A stretch of DNA of 64,000 nucleotides from Lawsonibacter sp900766145 (GCF_030372275.1 NZ_JAUDDJ010000002.1); one strand, 5' to 3'; positions 42,716-51,433 are shown, counted from the first letter of the stretch. Program-made: numbers and translations. The notes: generated by a model from the letters alone, not told the origin.

Positions 42716-43969
42716 ATGGTCAACGAACTTATGGACTTTCTCACCGCTGCCGATCCCCAGGTTGGGGAAGCGGTACGGGCCGAGTACGACCGGCAGCAGC
42801 AGAATATTGAGCTGATTGCCTCCGAGAACATCGTTAGCCCCGCTGTGCTGGCCGCCGCTGGCACCGTGCTCACCAACAAGTACGCCGAGGGCTATCCCGG
42901 CAAGCGCTACTACGGCGGCTGCCAGTGCGTGGACGTGGTGGAGAACATCGCCATTGAGCGGGCCAAGGAGCTCTTCGGCGCCGGTTATGCCAATGTGCAG
43001 CCCCACTCCGGCGCTCAGGCCAACTTCGCCGTCTATCAGGCCCTCTGCCAGCACGGCGACACCGTCATGGGCATGAGCCTGGACAACGGCGGCCATCTGA
43101 CCCACGGCTCCCCCGTGAACTTCTCCGGCAAGAACTATAACATGGTGGCCTACGGCGTGGATGAGAAGGGCTATATCGATTATGACCAGGTGCGGGATCT
43201 GGCCAAGAAGCACCAGCCCAAGATGATTCTGGCCGGCGCCTCCGCCTATCCCCGTGTCATCGACTTCAAGACCTTCGCCGACATCGCTCACGAGGTGGGC
43301 GCTTATCTGTTCGTGGACATGGCCCACATCGCCGGTCTGGTGGCCGCGGGCGTCCACCCCTCTCCTGTTCCCTACGCCGATGTGGTGTCCACCACCACCC
43401 ACAAGACCCTGCGCGGCCCCCGTGGCGGCATGCTGCTGTGCAATGACGAGGCCATTGCCAAGAAGCTCAACTCCGCCATCTTCCCCGGCAGCCAGGGCGG
43501 CCCCCTGGAGCACATCATCGCCGCCAAGGCGGTGGCCCTGGGCGAGGCTCTCAAGCCCGAGTTTAAGGAGTATCAGACCCAGATCGTAAAGAACGCCGCT
43601 GTACTGGCCCAGTCCATTCTGGAGGGCGGCCTGGATCTGGTGTCCGGCGGCACCGACAACCACCTGATGCTGGTGGACCTGCGTCCCGCCCACCTCACCG
43701 GCAAGGAGATGGAGCACCGTCTGGACGAGGTGTATATCACCGTCAACAAGAATGCCATCCCCAACGACCCGGAGAAGCCCTTCGTCACCTCCGGCATCCG
43801 GGTGGGCACCCCCGCTGTTACCTCCCGCGGCTTCAAGGAGGAGGAGATGAAGGTGGTGGGTTCCCTCATCTGCCAGTGCGCTCAGGACGACTTCGAGAGC
43901 AAGATCGACGACCTGCGCGCCCAGGTGAAGGCTCTGACCGGCAAGTATCCTCTGTATACCAATTGCTAA
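42716..43969 (+). CDS. glyA: Serine hydroxymethyltransferase
   Basis: PLP enzyme interconverting serine and glycine and charging tetrahydrofolate with one-carbon units. From ATG 42716 (AAAAGGAG upstream) the protein is 417 residues, the usual size. The PLP lysine is K230 in STTTHKTLRGPRGG. The substrate-binding N-terminus NIELIASENIVSPAVL and the GKRYYGGCQCVDVVE segment are present. Codon choice is biased like cstA, suggesting strong expression. The longer frame back to 42527 contains the promoter and is rejected. Confidence 0.98.
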   Translation: MVNELMDFLTAADPQVGEAVRAEYDRQQQNIELIASENIVSPAVLAAAGTVLTNKYAEGYPGKRYYGGCQCVDVVENIAIERAKELFGAGYANVQPHSGAQANFAVYQALCQHGDTVMGMSLDNGGHLTHGSPVNFSGKNYNMVAYGVDEKGYIDYDQVRDLAKKHQPKMILAGASAYPRVIDFKTFADIAHEVGAYLFVDMAHIAGLVAAGVHPSPVPYADVVSTTTHKTLRGPRGGMLLCNDEAIAKKLNSAIFPGSQGGPLEHIIAAKAVALGEALKPEFKEYQTQIVKNAAVLAQSILEGGLDLVSGGTDNHLMLVDLRPAHLTGKEMEHRLDEVYITVNKNAIPNDPEKPFVTSGIRVGTPAVTSRGFKEEEMKVVGSLICQCAQDDFESKIDDLRAQVKALTGKYPLYTNC

Positions 43970-43984
43970 AAAGCACGGAAATAA

Positions 43985-44025
43985 GGCTTAAAGGGGTGTA
44001 GCACAGCCGCGCCCCTTGCCTTTTT
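43985..44025 (+). terminator. Terminator after glyA
   Basis: AAGGGG (43991-43996) pairs with CCCCTT (44012-44017), and GGC (43985-43987) with GCC (44018-44020) across a small inner loop, followed by five T. Confidence 0.75.
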
Positions 44026-44044
44026 CTCCGCTCCATTGCATAAT

Positions 44045-44080
44045 AGCGGTGGGACTGCCCGTCCCACCGCTTTTTATTTT
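44045..44080 (+). terminator. Second terminator, just upstream of the RlmA-type gene
   Basis: Perfect 11-bp stem (44045-44055 with 44061-44071), 5-base loop, then TTTTATTTT. It stops only 13 bases before the next ATG, so it either backs up the glyA terminator or attenuates the methyltransferase gene, for which no separate promoter is evident. Confidence 0.85.
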
Positions 44081-44093
44081 GAGGTGAAAAATC

Positions 44094-44921
44094 ATGAGTT
44101 TGTTCCGCTGCCCCCTGTGCGCCGCGCCGTTGACCCGGGGGGAACACGCCTATACCTGCCCCGTCGGCCACAGCTTTGATCTGGCCGCCGCGGGCTATAC
44201 CCATCTGCTGCCCGCCAACCGCAAACACTCCAAAAATCCCGGCGACGACAAGGCCATGGTGGCCGCCCGCTCCGCCTTTCTGGATAAGGGCTACTACGCC
44301 CCCCTGGCCCAGGCCCTGTGTGACTTGGCTGCCCGGGACTCTGTTGCGCTTCCCTCTCCCGCCCTGCTGGACTGCGGCTGCGGCGAAGGGTACTACACCG
44401 CCGCCCTGGCTCAGCGTCTGAACCAGGAGGGCCGCTCCGGCCCCATTGCCGGGGTGGACATCTCCAAATTTGCCCTGCGTCGGGCCGCCAAGCGGGTGAA
44501 AGAGGGAGAGTTTTCCGTGGCCTCGGTGTACCATCTGCCGGTAGCCGATGAGAGCGTGGATCTGCTCTTTAATGTTTTCTCCCCCCTGTGCACCCAGGAG
44601 TTTGACCGGGTACTTCGGCCCGGCGGACACTTCTACTATGTGGTCCCCTCCGCCCTTCACCTTTGGGAGATGAAGCAGGTCCTCTACGACAAGCCCTACG
44701 AAAACGCTGTCAAACGGGAGGACTACCCCGGCTTTCAGTGGCTGGAGGCGGTGCCCCTGCGGTATACCGTCCATCTGGATTGCTCCCAGGACATTATGGC
44801 TCTCTTCGGCATGACTCCTTATGCCTGGAAAACTCCAAAGGCGGGGGTGGAGCGGCTGTCCGCCCTGGAGGAGCTGGACACCCAGATCGGTTTTGACATT
44901 CACGTCTACCGCAAACTTTAG
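44094..44921 (+). CDS. RlmA-type 23S rRNA (guanine-N1)-methyltransferase
   Basis: 275-residue SAM-dependent methyltransferase. The N-terminal zinc site is C6-x2-C9-x12-C22-x3-H26 (CPLC and CPVGH), followed by the family block SFDLAAAGYTHLLP and SKNPGDDKAMVAARSAFLDKGYYAP. SAM motif I is LLDCGCGEGYY at 92-101. This matches RlmA(I/II), which methylates G745 or G748 of 23S rRNA; RlmA(II) can confer macrolide effects, and which type this is cannot be decided here. GAGGTG precedes the ATG. Confidence 0.9.
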   Translation: MSLFRCPLCAAPLTRGEHAYTCPVGHSFDLAAAGYTHLLPANRKHSKNPGDDKAMVAARSAFLDKGYYAPLAQALCDLAARDSVALPSPALLDCGCGEGYYTAALAQRLNQEGRSGPIAGVDISKFALRRAAKRVKEGEFSVASVYHLPVADESVDLLFNVFSPLCTQEFDRVLRPGGHFYYVVPSALHLWEMKQVLYDKPYENAVKREDYPGFQWLEAVPLRYTVHLDCSQDIMALFGMTPYAWKTPKAGVERLSALEELDTQIGFDIHVYRKL

Positions 44922-45049
44922 ACTTTCTTTAATCTTTCTTTCTGGGGATTCAACCTTTAGGGGTTATACTGACCATGTCAACGGGAGGAAGGCCTCCGCA
45001 CTTCCCCCACAGTAACATCTTCCTTTACCCGAAAGAAAGGGGAACGCAT

Positions 45050-45973
45050 ATGTCAGAAGTGATTTTACAAACTCAGGAGCTGACCCGGCGCTACGGCCAC
45101 ACCGTGGCCCTGGACCGGGCCAGCATCACGGTGGAAAAGGGCCAGATCTTTGGTTTGGTGGGCCGCAATGGTGCGGGCAAAACCACCCTCATCCGCCTGA
45201 TCTCCGGCCAGAGCGTGCCCACCTCCGGCCAGATCTCCCTGTTTGGGCAGACCTCCGACTCTGGCCTGAACAAGGCCCGCAGCCGCACCGGAGCCATGGT
45301 AGAGATCCCCTCCTTCTACCCTTACCTCACCGCCCGTCAAAACCTGGAGTACTACCGCATCCAGCGGGGCATCCCCGGCAAGAACTGCGTGGAGGAGGCC
45401 CTGGAGCTGGTGAACCTCACCGACACGGGGAAAAAGAAATTTAAGACCTTCTCCCTGGGCATGAAGCAGCGCTTAGGGCTAGCCCTGGCTCTCATGAACC
45501 AGCCGGAGTTTCTGCTGCTGGATGAGCCCATCAACGGCCTGGACCCAGAGGGCATCGTAGAGTTCCGTGAACTGCTGCTGCGCCTGAACCGGGAGCGGCA
45601 GACCACCATTCTCATCTCCAGCCACATTCTCTCCGAGCTCTCCGCCCTGGCCACCCACTACGGCTTCATTGAAAAAGGCAAGGTTCTGGAGACCATCTCC
45701 GGGGCCGATTTAAGGGAAAAGTGCCGGGAGTGTCTGGAACTCACCGTGGACGACGCCCCCCGGGCCGCCCGGGTACTGGAGCAGCAGCTGGGCACCCGGG
45801 ACTACGAGGTCCTCCCCGGCAACCAACTGCGGGTGTATGCCTTCCTGGACGATCCCCAGACCGTCAACCGCACCCTGTTGGAGCAGGGCGTGGGCCTCAT
45901 CTCCACCCAGCAGAAGGACAGCAACCTGGAGGACTACTTCCTCAATCTGATTGGAGGTCGTCACCATGGTTAA
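45050..45973 (+). CDS. ABC transporter ATP-binding protein (BcrA-like)
   Basis: 307-residue ABC ATPase of the BcrA/bacitracin or lantibiotic-immunity type. Walker A GRNGAGKTT is at 39-46, the signature SLGMKQRLGLA and Walker B LLLDEPINGLDP follow, and a C-terminal ~80-residue domain is present. The start is the ATG at 45050 after AAAGGGG. It overlaps the first permease gene by 8 bases. With two permease genes, a small peptide and a sensor kinase downstream, it looks like an efflux pump under two-component control, likely for a membrane-active peptide. Confidence 0.92.
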   Translation: MSEVILQTQELTRRYGHTVALDRASITVEKGQIFGLVGRNGAGKTTLIRLISGQSVPTSGQISLFGQTSDSGLNKARSRTGAMVEIPSFYPYLTARQNLEYYRIQRGIPGKNCVEEALELVNLTDTGKKKFKTFSLGMKQRLGLALALMNQPEFLLLDEPINGLDPEGIVEFRELLLRLNRERQTTILISSHILSELSALATHYGFIEKGKVLETISGADLREKCRECLELTVDDAPRAARVLEQQLGTRDYEVLPGNQLRVYAFLDDPQTVNRTLLEQGVGLISTQQKDSNLEDYFLNLIGGRHHG

Positions 45974-46775
45974 TTCGATTCAGGCCGAAATCTATAAGCT
46001 GACCCGCCGCCCTTACTTCTATGTATTCAATCTGTGCTGCGCCGCCTTCGCCCTGCTGGTGATCGGCTGTTTGGCCTACATCAAGTATACCGCACCAGCC
46101 AACCAGGACGCGGTCAACTTCCCCTTTTCCCTGAACATTCTGCTCATGGGTATGCCCGTTGGCCTGTACCTGGTGGCTGTGGGCGGTGACGCGGTATTCT
46201 CGGAGCAGTATAAGTACAACACCCTGAAAAACGAGGTATCCTACGGCCTGACCCGGGTCCAGGTCTACCTGGCCCGGCTGGTAGTGACCCTGCTGCTCAT
46301 GATCGTGGTCTTTGTGGTAACAATCGGGGTATATCTTCTGGCCTCCCTGGTGCTGCTGGGCATCCCCTCCGACGAGATGGCTATGATGTCCTTGGGCATG
46401 ACCGCCGCCCAGTCGGTACAGATGATGATGCAGATGCTGGGATATTACATCCTGGCCTCCTTCCCCCTGTGGCTGGGAGCTCTTTCCCTGGCTATCGCCT
46501 GCTATTTCCTCATTCGTGGCTCCAACATGGCGGGCATCGCCTTTTTGGCGATCATGGTTGGCGTGCCTGCCATTCTGAACAATCTGGGCAAGTATGTCCA
46601 CCCCATGTTCCATTCCCTCTACCACCTCACTCTGGACTATATGGGTGGTCTGGTGATCTCAGCCCAAAACATGGACTGGACTCTGATGAGCCGGTGCTGG
46701 CTGGTCGGTCTGGCCTGGGCGGCCATCTCCACCGCGGTGGGTCTGTTCTTCTTCTCCCGCCGGGAAATTAACTGA
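45966..46775 (+). CDS. ABC transporter permease (lantibiotic-immunity type)
   Basis: 269-residue membrane protein with six helices. It begins VNSIQAEIYKLTRRPYFYVF, the ABC-2-type cytoplasmic entry helix, and contains EQYKYNTLKNEVSYGLTRVQVYLARL, the conserved coupling region following the first helix pair. It overlaps the ATPase gene by 8 bases. The 46872 permease is its partner with the same layout. Confidence 0.9.
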   Translation: MVNSIQAEIYKLTRRPYFYVFNLCCAAFALLVIGCLAYIKYTAPANQDAVNFPFSLNILLMGMPVGLYLVAVGGDAVFSEQYKYNTLKNEVSYGLTRVQVYLARLVVTLLLMIVVFVVTIGVYLLASLVLLGIPSDEMAMMSLGMTAAQSVQMMMQMLGYYILASFPLWLGALSLAIACYFLIRGSNMAGIAFLAIMVGVPAILNNLGKYVHPMFHSLYHLTLDYMGGLVISAQNMDWTLMSRCWLVGLAWAAISTAVGLFFFSRREIN

Positions 46776-46792
46776 GAAAGGAAGGTTTCCCT

Positions 46793-46870
46793 ATGAAAAA
46801 AAAGCTCTTTGCTGCCTTTCTAATTCTGGGAGCCATCCTGTGCCTGACCGTATGGAAGAAGGGCCGCTGA
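46793..46870 (+). CDS. 25-residue single-helix membrane peptide within the ABC operon
   Basis: A very short gene that fills the gap between the two permease genes. It encodes 25 residues: three Lys after Met, one hydrophobic stretch (LFAAFLILGAILCLTVW) and a basic end (KKGR). A proper ribosome binding site (AAAGGAAGG, at about 46777-46785) sits 7 bases before the ATG, and the stop is one base from the next gene's ATG. Its placement, spacing and membrane-peptide design argue that it is real. It could be a regulatory or assembly subunit of the transporter. I know no named family for it. Confidence 0.65.
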   Translation: MKKKLFAAFLILGAILCLTVWKKGR

Positions 46871-46871
46871 G

Positions 46872-47669
46872 ATGGAAAACCTCATCCGCGCCGAATTCTA
46901 CCGGATACGCTGCCGCCCCTGGCCAGTCATTCTCATGGCCGCCTCAATCCTCTTTGGGGTAGCGGTCATGCTCTTTGCCGAGGCCATCCGCCCCCCGGAG
47001 TGGGGCAACTGCACCTCCATGTTTGAGTCTCTCAGTTCTCTGCCCATCTTCGGCATGTTCTACGGAGCTTGGTGTGCCGAGATTGCCAGCTCCCGGATAA
47101 ACAAGCTGGATATTTTAAAAAATGAGGCTGTCTTCGGTATTTCCCGGTGGCAGATGATTCTCTCCCGGCTCAGTACTGCCACCCTCATCGGCTGCGCTAT
47201 GGCCCTGATGCTGGTGGTCTCGTCGGTACTTCTCGCTTTTCTCTTCCTCCCTGGGAAAGAGGCTCTACCCCAGCTGGCGGCCAACCTGTTGCTTGAATTT
47301 CTCATTGCCCTGCCACTGTGGGTAGCCTGCGCCTCCCTGTATCTGTGTCTGAAGCTGTTATTTGCCTCCGACCTGGTGGCCGTGTTTGTCCTGTTTCTCT
47401 ACCAGTTCCTTCTCTGGCCCATCCTGGGGGCCTGGTCCCTTCTGAACCCCAAGGCCTGGGTGATGAAGCTGCTGTGCACCCTGCACCTGATGACTCCCTT
47501 CTGGGGCAAGGGTGTGGACATCACTGAGACTAATCTGGGTATCTCGGTGTCTGTGAGAAACGGCTTTATCATGCCCTCCTCCCTCTACTGTTGGGCTCTG
47601 GGACTGGGCTGGATCGTATTCACTACGGTGGTATCGGTATGGGCCCTGCGGCGGCGTGAACTTCGGTAA
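46872..47669 (+). CDS. Second ABC transporter permease (lantibiotic-immunity type)
   Basis: 265-residue, six-helix permease starting ENLIRAEFYRIRCRPWPVILMAAS. The coupling region reads SSRINKLDILKNEAVFGISRWQMILSRL, parallel to the first permease (LKNEVSYGLTRVQVYLARL), showing that the two are paralogous halves of one heterodimeric channel. It starts one base after the small membrane peptide gene and is followed by the sensor kinase 30 bases later. Confidence 0.9.
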   Translation: MENLIRAEFYRIRCRPWPVILMAASILFGVAVMLFAEAIRPPEWGNCTSMFESLSSLPIFGMFYGAWCAEIASSRINKLDILKNEAVFGISRWQMILSRLSTATLIGCAMALMLVVSSVLLAFLFLPGKEALPQLAANLLLEFLIALPLWVACASLYLCLKLLFASDLVAVFVLFLYQFLLWPILGAWSLLNPKAWVMKLLCTLHLMTPFWGKGVDITETNLGISVSVRNGFIMPSSLYCWALGLGWIVFTTVVSVWALRRRELR

Positions 47670-47699
47670 CGTTATTTTTGATTTGGGAGGTTTTGTCCC

Positions 47700-48596
47700 A
47701 TGTGGATTGCCCTTCTCCTCTCTCTCATAGCCCTTGCGGCGGTACTGCTTCTGCGGTACCGCCGCGGCCGCGCGCTCAGCCAGGCCGCCCGGCAGCTGAA
47801 AGAGGCCCGGAGCCAGCCCGGCAAACGGCTGCGCCTGTCCGCCCCGGACCAACCGGTGGAGGAGCTTTTGGCCCAGATCAACGGGCTGCTGGAGGACCGG
47901 GAAAATGAGACCCGCCAGCTGCGGGAGCGGGAGGAGAGCCTGCGGCGGCAGATCGCCAACGTCTCCCACGACCTGCGCACCCCCCTCACCTCCATCCTGG
48001 GCTATCTCCAGCTGCTGGAGGGCAATCTGGAGCCGGAGCAGCGAAGCCGGTATCTCCAGGTGGTGGAGGAGCGCGCCCGGGTACTCCAGGAGCTCATTAC
48101 CGCCTTTTACGACCTGTCCCGCATTGAAGGGGGCGAGTACCCCCTGGAAATCCAGCCCGTGGACCTGCGCCGCCGTCTGGAGCCCCTGCTGGCCAGCTTT
48201 TATGACGACTTCCAGCAGGCGGGCTTTCAGGTGGAGGTGGAGCTGGAGGAGGGCCTGCCTCCGGTATTGGCTGACCCCGGCGGGGTGACGCGGGTACTCA
48301 CCAACCTGCTGAGCAATGCCCTCAAGCACGGCAGCACCGCGTTGACCATTCGCCTATACCGGGAGGGAGATTTTCTGGTTACCTCCTTCTCCAACGACGC
48401 TCCCCACCTCACCCAGGACGACCTGCCCCGGGTGTTTGAACGCTTTTACACCGGTGACCAGATGCGCACCGGGCAGAACACCGGGCTGGGGCTGGCTATC
48501 GTCAAGGCCCTGGCCCAGCGCATGGGCCATACCGCCTTTGCCCAGCTGGAGAACGGGGTATTCACTGTGGGGGTGCGCTGGCATATGTACCGTTAA
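47700..48596 (+). CDS. Sensor histidine kinase (no adjacent response regulator)
   Basis: 298-residue kinase with a single N-terminal membrane helix (about residues 2-18) and almost no extracytoplasmic region. It has a HAMP-like linker, the dimerisation domain with H90 (NVSHDLRTPLTSILGY) and the ATPase domain: N box NLLSNALKHG, G boxes in GQNTGLGLAIVKALA. Kinases of this size lacking a sensor domain often take their signal from a neighbouring ABC transporter. GGGAGG precedes the ATG. The operon contains no response regulator; the orphan one at 39178-39870 is a candidate. Confidence 0.92.
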   Translation: MWIALLLSLIALAAVLLLRYRRGRALSQAARQLKEARSQPGKRLRLSAPDQPVEELLAQINGLLEDRENETRQLREREESLRRQIANVSHDLRTPLTSILGYLQLLEGNLEPEQRSRYLQVVEERARVLQELITAFYDLSRIEGGEYPLEIQPVDLRRRLEPLLASFYDDFQQAGFQVEVELEEGLPPVLADPGGVTRVLTNLLSNALKHGSTALTIRLYREGDFLVTSFSNDAPHLTQDDLPRVFERFYTGDQMRTGQNTGLGLAIVKALAQRMGHTAFAQLENGVFTVGVRWHMYR

Positions 48597-48862
48597 AGCC
48601 AGTCCTCCACCACATCCCGCAGCCCCGCCGGGCCGACCTGGTTATCCACCAGCAAGGTTATCAGCTCATCGATGCGGGTGGCGCTGGTGGTGATGCCTGG
48701 GATGGTCTCATCCTCCCCCTGCTCCTCCCACACCCGCACCCCGTAGTTCTCACAGCAGAAGACGTCGGTCTCCACCGTGTCCACCGTTAGGGCATAGTGA
48801 AAGGTACGTGGTTCTCCCGTTTGGTCCCGGCACGTCCGGGACGCGATCTTTAGTTCCATCAT
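48593..48862 (-). CDS. DUF6514 family protein
   Basis: 89-residue soluble protein recognised as DUF6514 from the order of FHYALTVDTVETDVFCCENYGVRVWEE followed by TSATRIDELITLLVDNQVGPAGLRDVVEDWL. Function unknown. It converges on the histidine kinase, overlapping its stop by 4 bases. GAGGGG precedes the double ATG. A Fur-like palindrome lies about 180 bases upstream. Confidence 0.82.
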   Translation of the reverse strand: MMELKIASRTCRDQTGEPRTFHYALTVDTVETDVFCCENYGVRVWEEQGEDETIPGITTSATRIDELITLLVDNQVGPAGLRDVVEDWL

Positions 48863-49038
48863 CTTGTGTTTCCCCTCTCAATTGCAAAAATGCGACCACA
48901 TTATATAGGGCCCCCGGGAGAAGGAAAAGCAAAAACCGTCGAACCTCTCCCCGCCCTTTTTCGGAGAAAACAGAAAAGCCGGTCCCCTTTTGCTGGAAGT
49001 GGTCGAAGGAGTTTGCACACGGTAGAATGTTTTCAGCA

Positions 49039-49053
49039 TGAAAATTATTTTCA
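49039..49053. promoter_or_regulatory. Fur-like 15-bp palindrome
   Basis: TGAAAAT-T-ATTTTCA is a perfect 7-1-7 inverted repeat differing at one position per arm from the Fur consensus half TGATAAT. It lies just after the rqcH terminator and upstream of DUF6514 on the minus strand. A weak promoter-like TTGAAA overlaps it on that strand. Confidence 0.35.
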
Positions 49054-49061
49054 ATGACGAA

Positions 49062-49100
49062 AAGCCCGGAAAACGCCACCAATAGACGTTTTCCGGGCTT
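49062..49100 (-). terminator. Terminator after rqcH
   Basis: Perfect 14-bp stem (49062-49075 with 49087-49100) around an 11-base loop. On the minus strand it ends GGGCTTTTC, giving a short T run. Confidence 0.85.
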
Positions 49101-49139
49101 GTTGCACAAGATATGGTATTTTTATCTGGAACTGGAAAT

Positions 49140-50918
49140 TTATTTCACTCGCAGGCGTTTGGCCAGCTCTCCGTCAGGGGTAACCCAGGCGGTCTCGTAA
49201 GTGGTGTAGGTCACCATGCCGGGACGGGCTCCGTTGGGCTTTTTCACGTACTTGACGGGGGTGTAGTCCACCGGCACCTTGCTGCTGTCCCGGGCCTGGG
49301 AGAACCAGGCCGCCAGACAGGCCGCCTCGTTGAGGCTCTGGAGATCAGGGGTCCCTCCCTCGGTCCACAGGATCACGTGGGAACCATGGATCTTCTGGGT
49401 GTGGAACCAGATATCACTCTTAAAGGCCTGCTTACAGGTAAGCAGGTCGTTCTGGGTGTTGTTCTTGCCCACCGAGATACGCAGGCCCGCTGTGGAGCGA
49501 AATTCCATGGGCTTGGAGGACACCCGCTTCTCCCGCCCCTTGGCCTTGCTGGCCCGGCGGAGGTAGCCGGTATCGGTGAGCTCCTGGCGGATTTCCCCCA
49601 GGTCCTTCTCCCCCTCGGCCAGGGTGATATTCTCCAGCACGCTGTTGAGATAGTCCAGCTCCTTGCGGCCCTTCTCCAGCTGCTGGGTCAGCATCTCCTG
49701 GGCGGTCTTGGCCTTGTTGTACTCTTTATAGTACTTGGCGGCGTTCTGCTGAGGGGTGAGCAGGGGGTCCAGGCGGATGTCCACCTCCGCCCCCTCCGGG
49801 TCGTAAAAGTCCACCGTACGCAGACACCCCATTCCCCGGTGCATGGCGTGGAGGTTGGAGGTGAGGATGTCTCCCAGCTCCCGCAGCCGCTCCCGGTCCT
49901 GGGTGGCCTCCAGCTCCTGCTCCTGGTGGGCGATTTTTCTTGCGGTGCGATCCCGGGCGGTGGTCACCGACCGGATGAGGTCCTGGCCCCGCTGCTTGAT
50001 GCGCTCCAGGTGCTCCCGCTGCTCGTAGAAGCGGTCCAGCATCTCGGAGAAGGTAGAAAAGTCCTCCAGCTCCAGGCTGCCCTCATACTGTCCGGGGGTA
50101 AAGAAGGTAAAGTCAAAGGGCTTGCCCTCTTTTCGCATCATGGTTGCTGTCACGTGATGTTCCTTCACAGCATTCAGCAGTTCCTCCAGGCCATCCAGCA
50201 GCTTTTCCCGGCCTGCCGCTCCCAGGGTATTCAGGCGCACGTCGGTGCTGCCCCCTGCCCGCCAGGCCAACTCCCGGCACACCAGCGGGGACAGCCCTCC
50301 GAAGGTGTCCAACAGCCACTTATCCGCCTGGGCCTCCTCCGGAGCCTGGGCCAGAAGCCCCTCCAGGGCCGCCCGGTCCTGGGCGGTTGGGTCCAGCTTG
50401 TCCTGGGGCGGGGGCAGGCGGTAGAACATGCCAGGCAGCAGGGTGCGCTGATTTCCATTGCCGGACCCCAGGTTAGAGTCCACCCGTCGGAGACAGTCCA
50501 GAATGCGGCCATCCCCGTCCAGCAGCAGCAGATTGGACCGGCGGCCGATGGCCTCCAGCACCAGCTTGCGCTCTACCCGGTCTCCCAGCTCGTTGAGGGC
50601 CTCCAGGGTGAAGGTGACCACCCGCTCCAGATGGGTCTGCTCCACCGACAGCACTCGGCCTCCCGCCAGGTGTTTGCGCAGCAGCATACAGAACATGGGA
50701 GGCGTGTCCGGGTTCTCCCGGGACAGCCGGGTGAGCTGGGGCCGGGGATGGGTGGGATTGGCGGAAAGAAGCAGGCGCACGTTCCCCTGAGTGGGGCTGC
50801 GCAGGGCCAGCACCACCTCGTCCCGGCCGGGCTGATAAATTTTATCGATCTTGGCGCCGGCGGCGGCCTGGCTCAGCTCATGGACCAGGCCGGACAGGCA
50901 CAGGGCGTCTAACGGCAT
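49140..50918 (-). CDS. rqcH: Rqc2 homolog RqcH (NFACT family)
   Basis: 592-residue NFACT protein that tags stalled nascent chains with alanine on 50S subunits. It has the NFACT-N domain (ALCLSGLVHELSQAAAGAKIDKIYQPGRDE, later GRRSNLLLLDGDGRILDCLRRVDS), a long coiled-coil middle (about 290-430), and the NFACT-R domain near the C-terminus (ISVGKNNTQNDLLTCK, IWFHTQKIHGSHVIL). The tRNA-binding Asp-Arg pair of better-known RqcH proteins reads Glu-Arg here (LERVVTF). It overlaps mrnC by 10 bases. Older annotations call it a fibronectin-binding protein. Confidence 0.94.
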   Translation of the reverse strand: MPLDALCLSGLVHELSQAAAGAKIDKIYQPGRDEVVLALRSPTQGNVRLLLSANPTHPRPQLTRLSRENPDTPPMFCMLLRKHLAGGRVLSVEQTHLERVVTFTLEALNELGDRVERKLVLEAIGRRSNLLLLDGDGRILDCLRRVDSNLGSGNGNQRTLLPGMFYRLPPPQDKLDPTAQDRAALEGLLAQAPEEAQADKWLLDTFGGLSPLVCRELAWRAGGSTDVRLNTLGAAGREKLLDGLEELLNAVKEHHVTATMMRKEGKPFDFTFFTPGQYEGSLELEDFSTFSEMLDRFYEQREHLERIKQRGQDLIRSVTTARDRTARKIAHQEQELEATQDRERLRELGDILTSNLHAMHRGMGCLRTVDFYDPEGAEVDIRLDPLLTPQQNAAKYYKEYNKAKTAQEMLTQQLEKGRKELDYLNSVLENITLAEGEKDLGEIRQELTDTGYLRRASKAKGREKRVSSKPMEFRSTAGLRISVGKNNTQNDLLTCKQAFKSDIWFHTQKIHGSHVILWTEGGTPDLQSLNEAACLAAWFSQARDSSKVPVDYTPVKYVKKPNGARPGMVTYTTYETAWVTPDGELAKRLRVK

Positions 50919-51355
50919 TCCTTCTCCTCCCCTTCTTCGTTGCAGGACATGATAATCTCAAACAGCTCGTTGAGCCGCTGGGTGCGGCCCTGGAGGTACA
51001 GCCAGCCAAACAGAGCCTCCAGCCCGGTGGCCGCCTGGTACTGGGCCCGAGAGGCCGCCTTGGGCACCGAGTGGGGGGCGGTGTTCCGGCCCCGGCGGTA
51101 TACGTCGGCCTCCTCCTCGCTGAGCTGGGGCAGCAGCTTCTCCATAGCGGCGGCCTGAGCCGGGGCGGAGACATAGGTCACGGTAGCCCGGTGCAGGTCC
51201 TTGGGCTTGGCCTTGCCGTGCAGGGCGATCCAGGACCGCACCATCACCTCAAACACTCCGTCTCCCAGATGGGCCAGTCCCAGACTGCTCATAGACAGCA
51301 GCTGCTCCCGGTCCACATTCAAATGAAAATAGTCCATCCAAATCGCCTCGCTCAT
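50909..51355 (-). CDS. mrnC: Mini-ribonuclease III
   Basis: 148-residue RNase III-like enzyme lacking the dsRNA-binding domain; matures 23S rRNA in Firmicutes. Signature residues are in SSLGLAHLGDGVFEVMVRSWI (catalytic Asp), the VSAPAQAAAMEKLLPQLSEEEADVYRRGRN segment and KAASRAQYQAATGLEALFGWLYL (catalytic Glu). Its usual neighbours cysS and rlmB are not adjacent; it is paired with rqcH instead, with a 10-base overlap. Confidence 0.94.
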   Translation of the reverse strand: MSEAIWMDYFHLNVDREQLLSMSSLGLAHLGDGVFEVMVRSWIALHGKAKPKDLHRATVTYVSAPAQAAAMEKLLPQLSEEEADVYRRGRNTAPHSVPKAASRAQYQAATGLEALFGWLYLQGRTQRLNELFEIIMSCNEEGEEKECR

Positions 51356-51433
51356 CTAACATCTGACACTTAAAATCATTTGATGATATCATATTTTTCC
51401 AAGGGATTCAAGGTTCAACTCCCCATTCCGCCC

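Noticed and set aside
48866..49057. Short plus-strand frame in the gap between DUF6514 and rqcH
   Set aside because: No ribosome binding site, no homology, and it contains the Fur-like palindrome; the gap is better explained as regulatory sequence.
49113..50912. 599-codon plus-strand frame opposite rqcH
   Set aside because: Shadow of rqcH; no motifs, and the real gene has NFACT domains and couples to mrnC.
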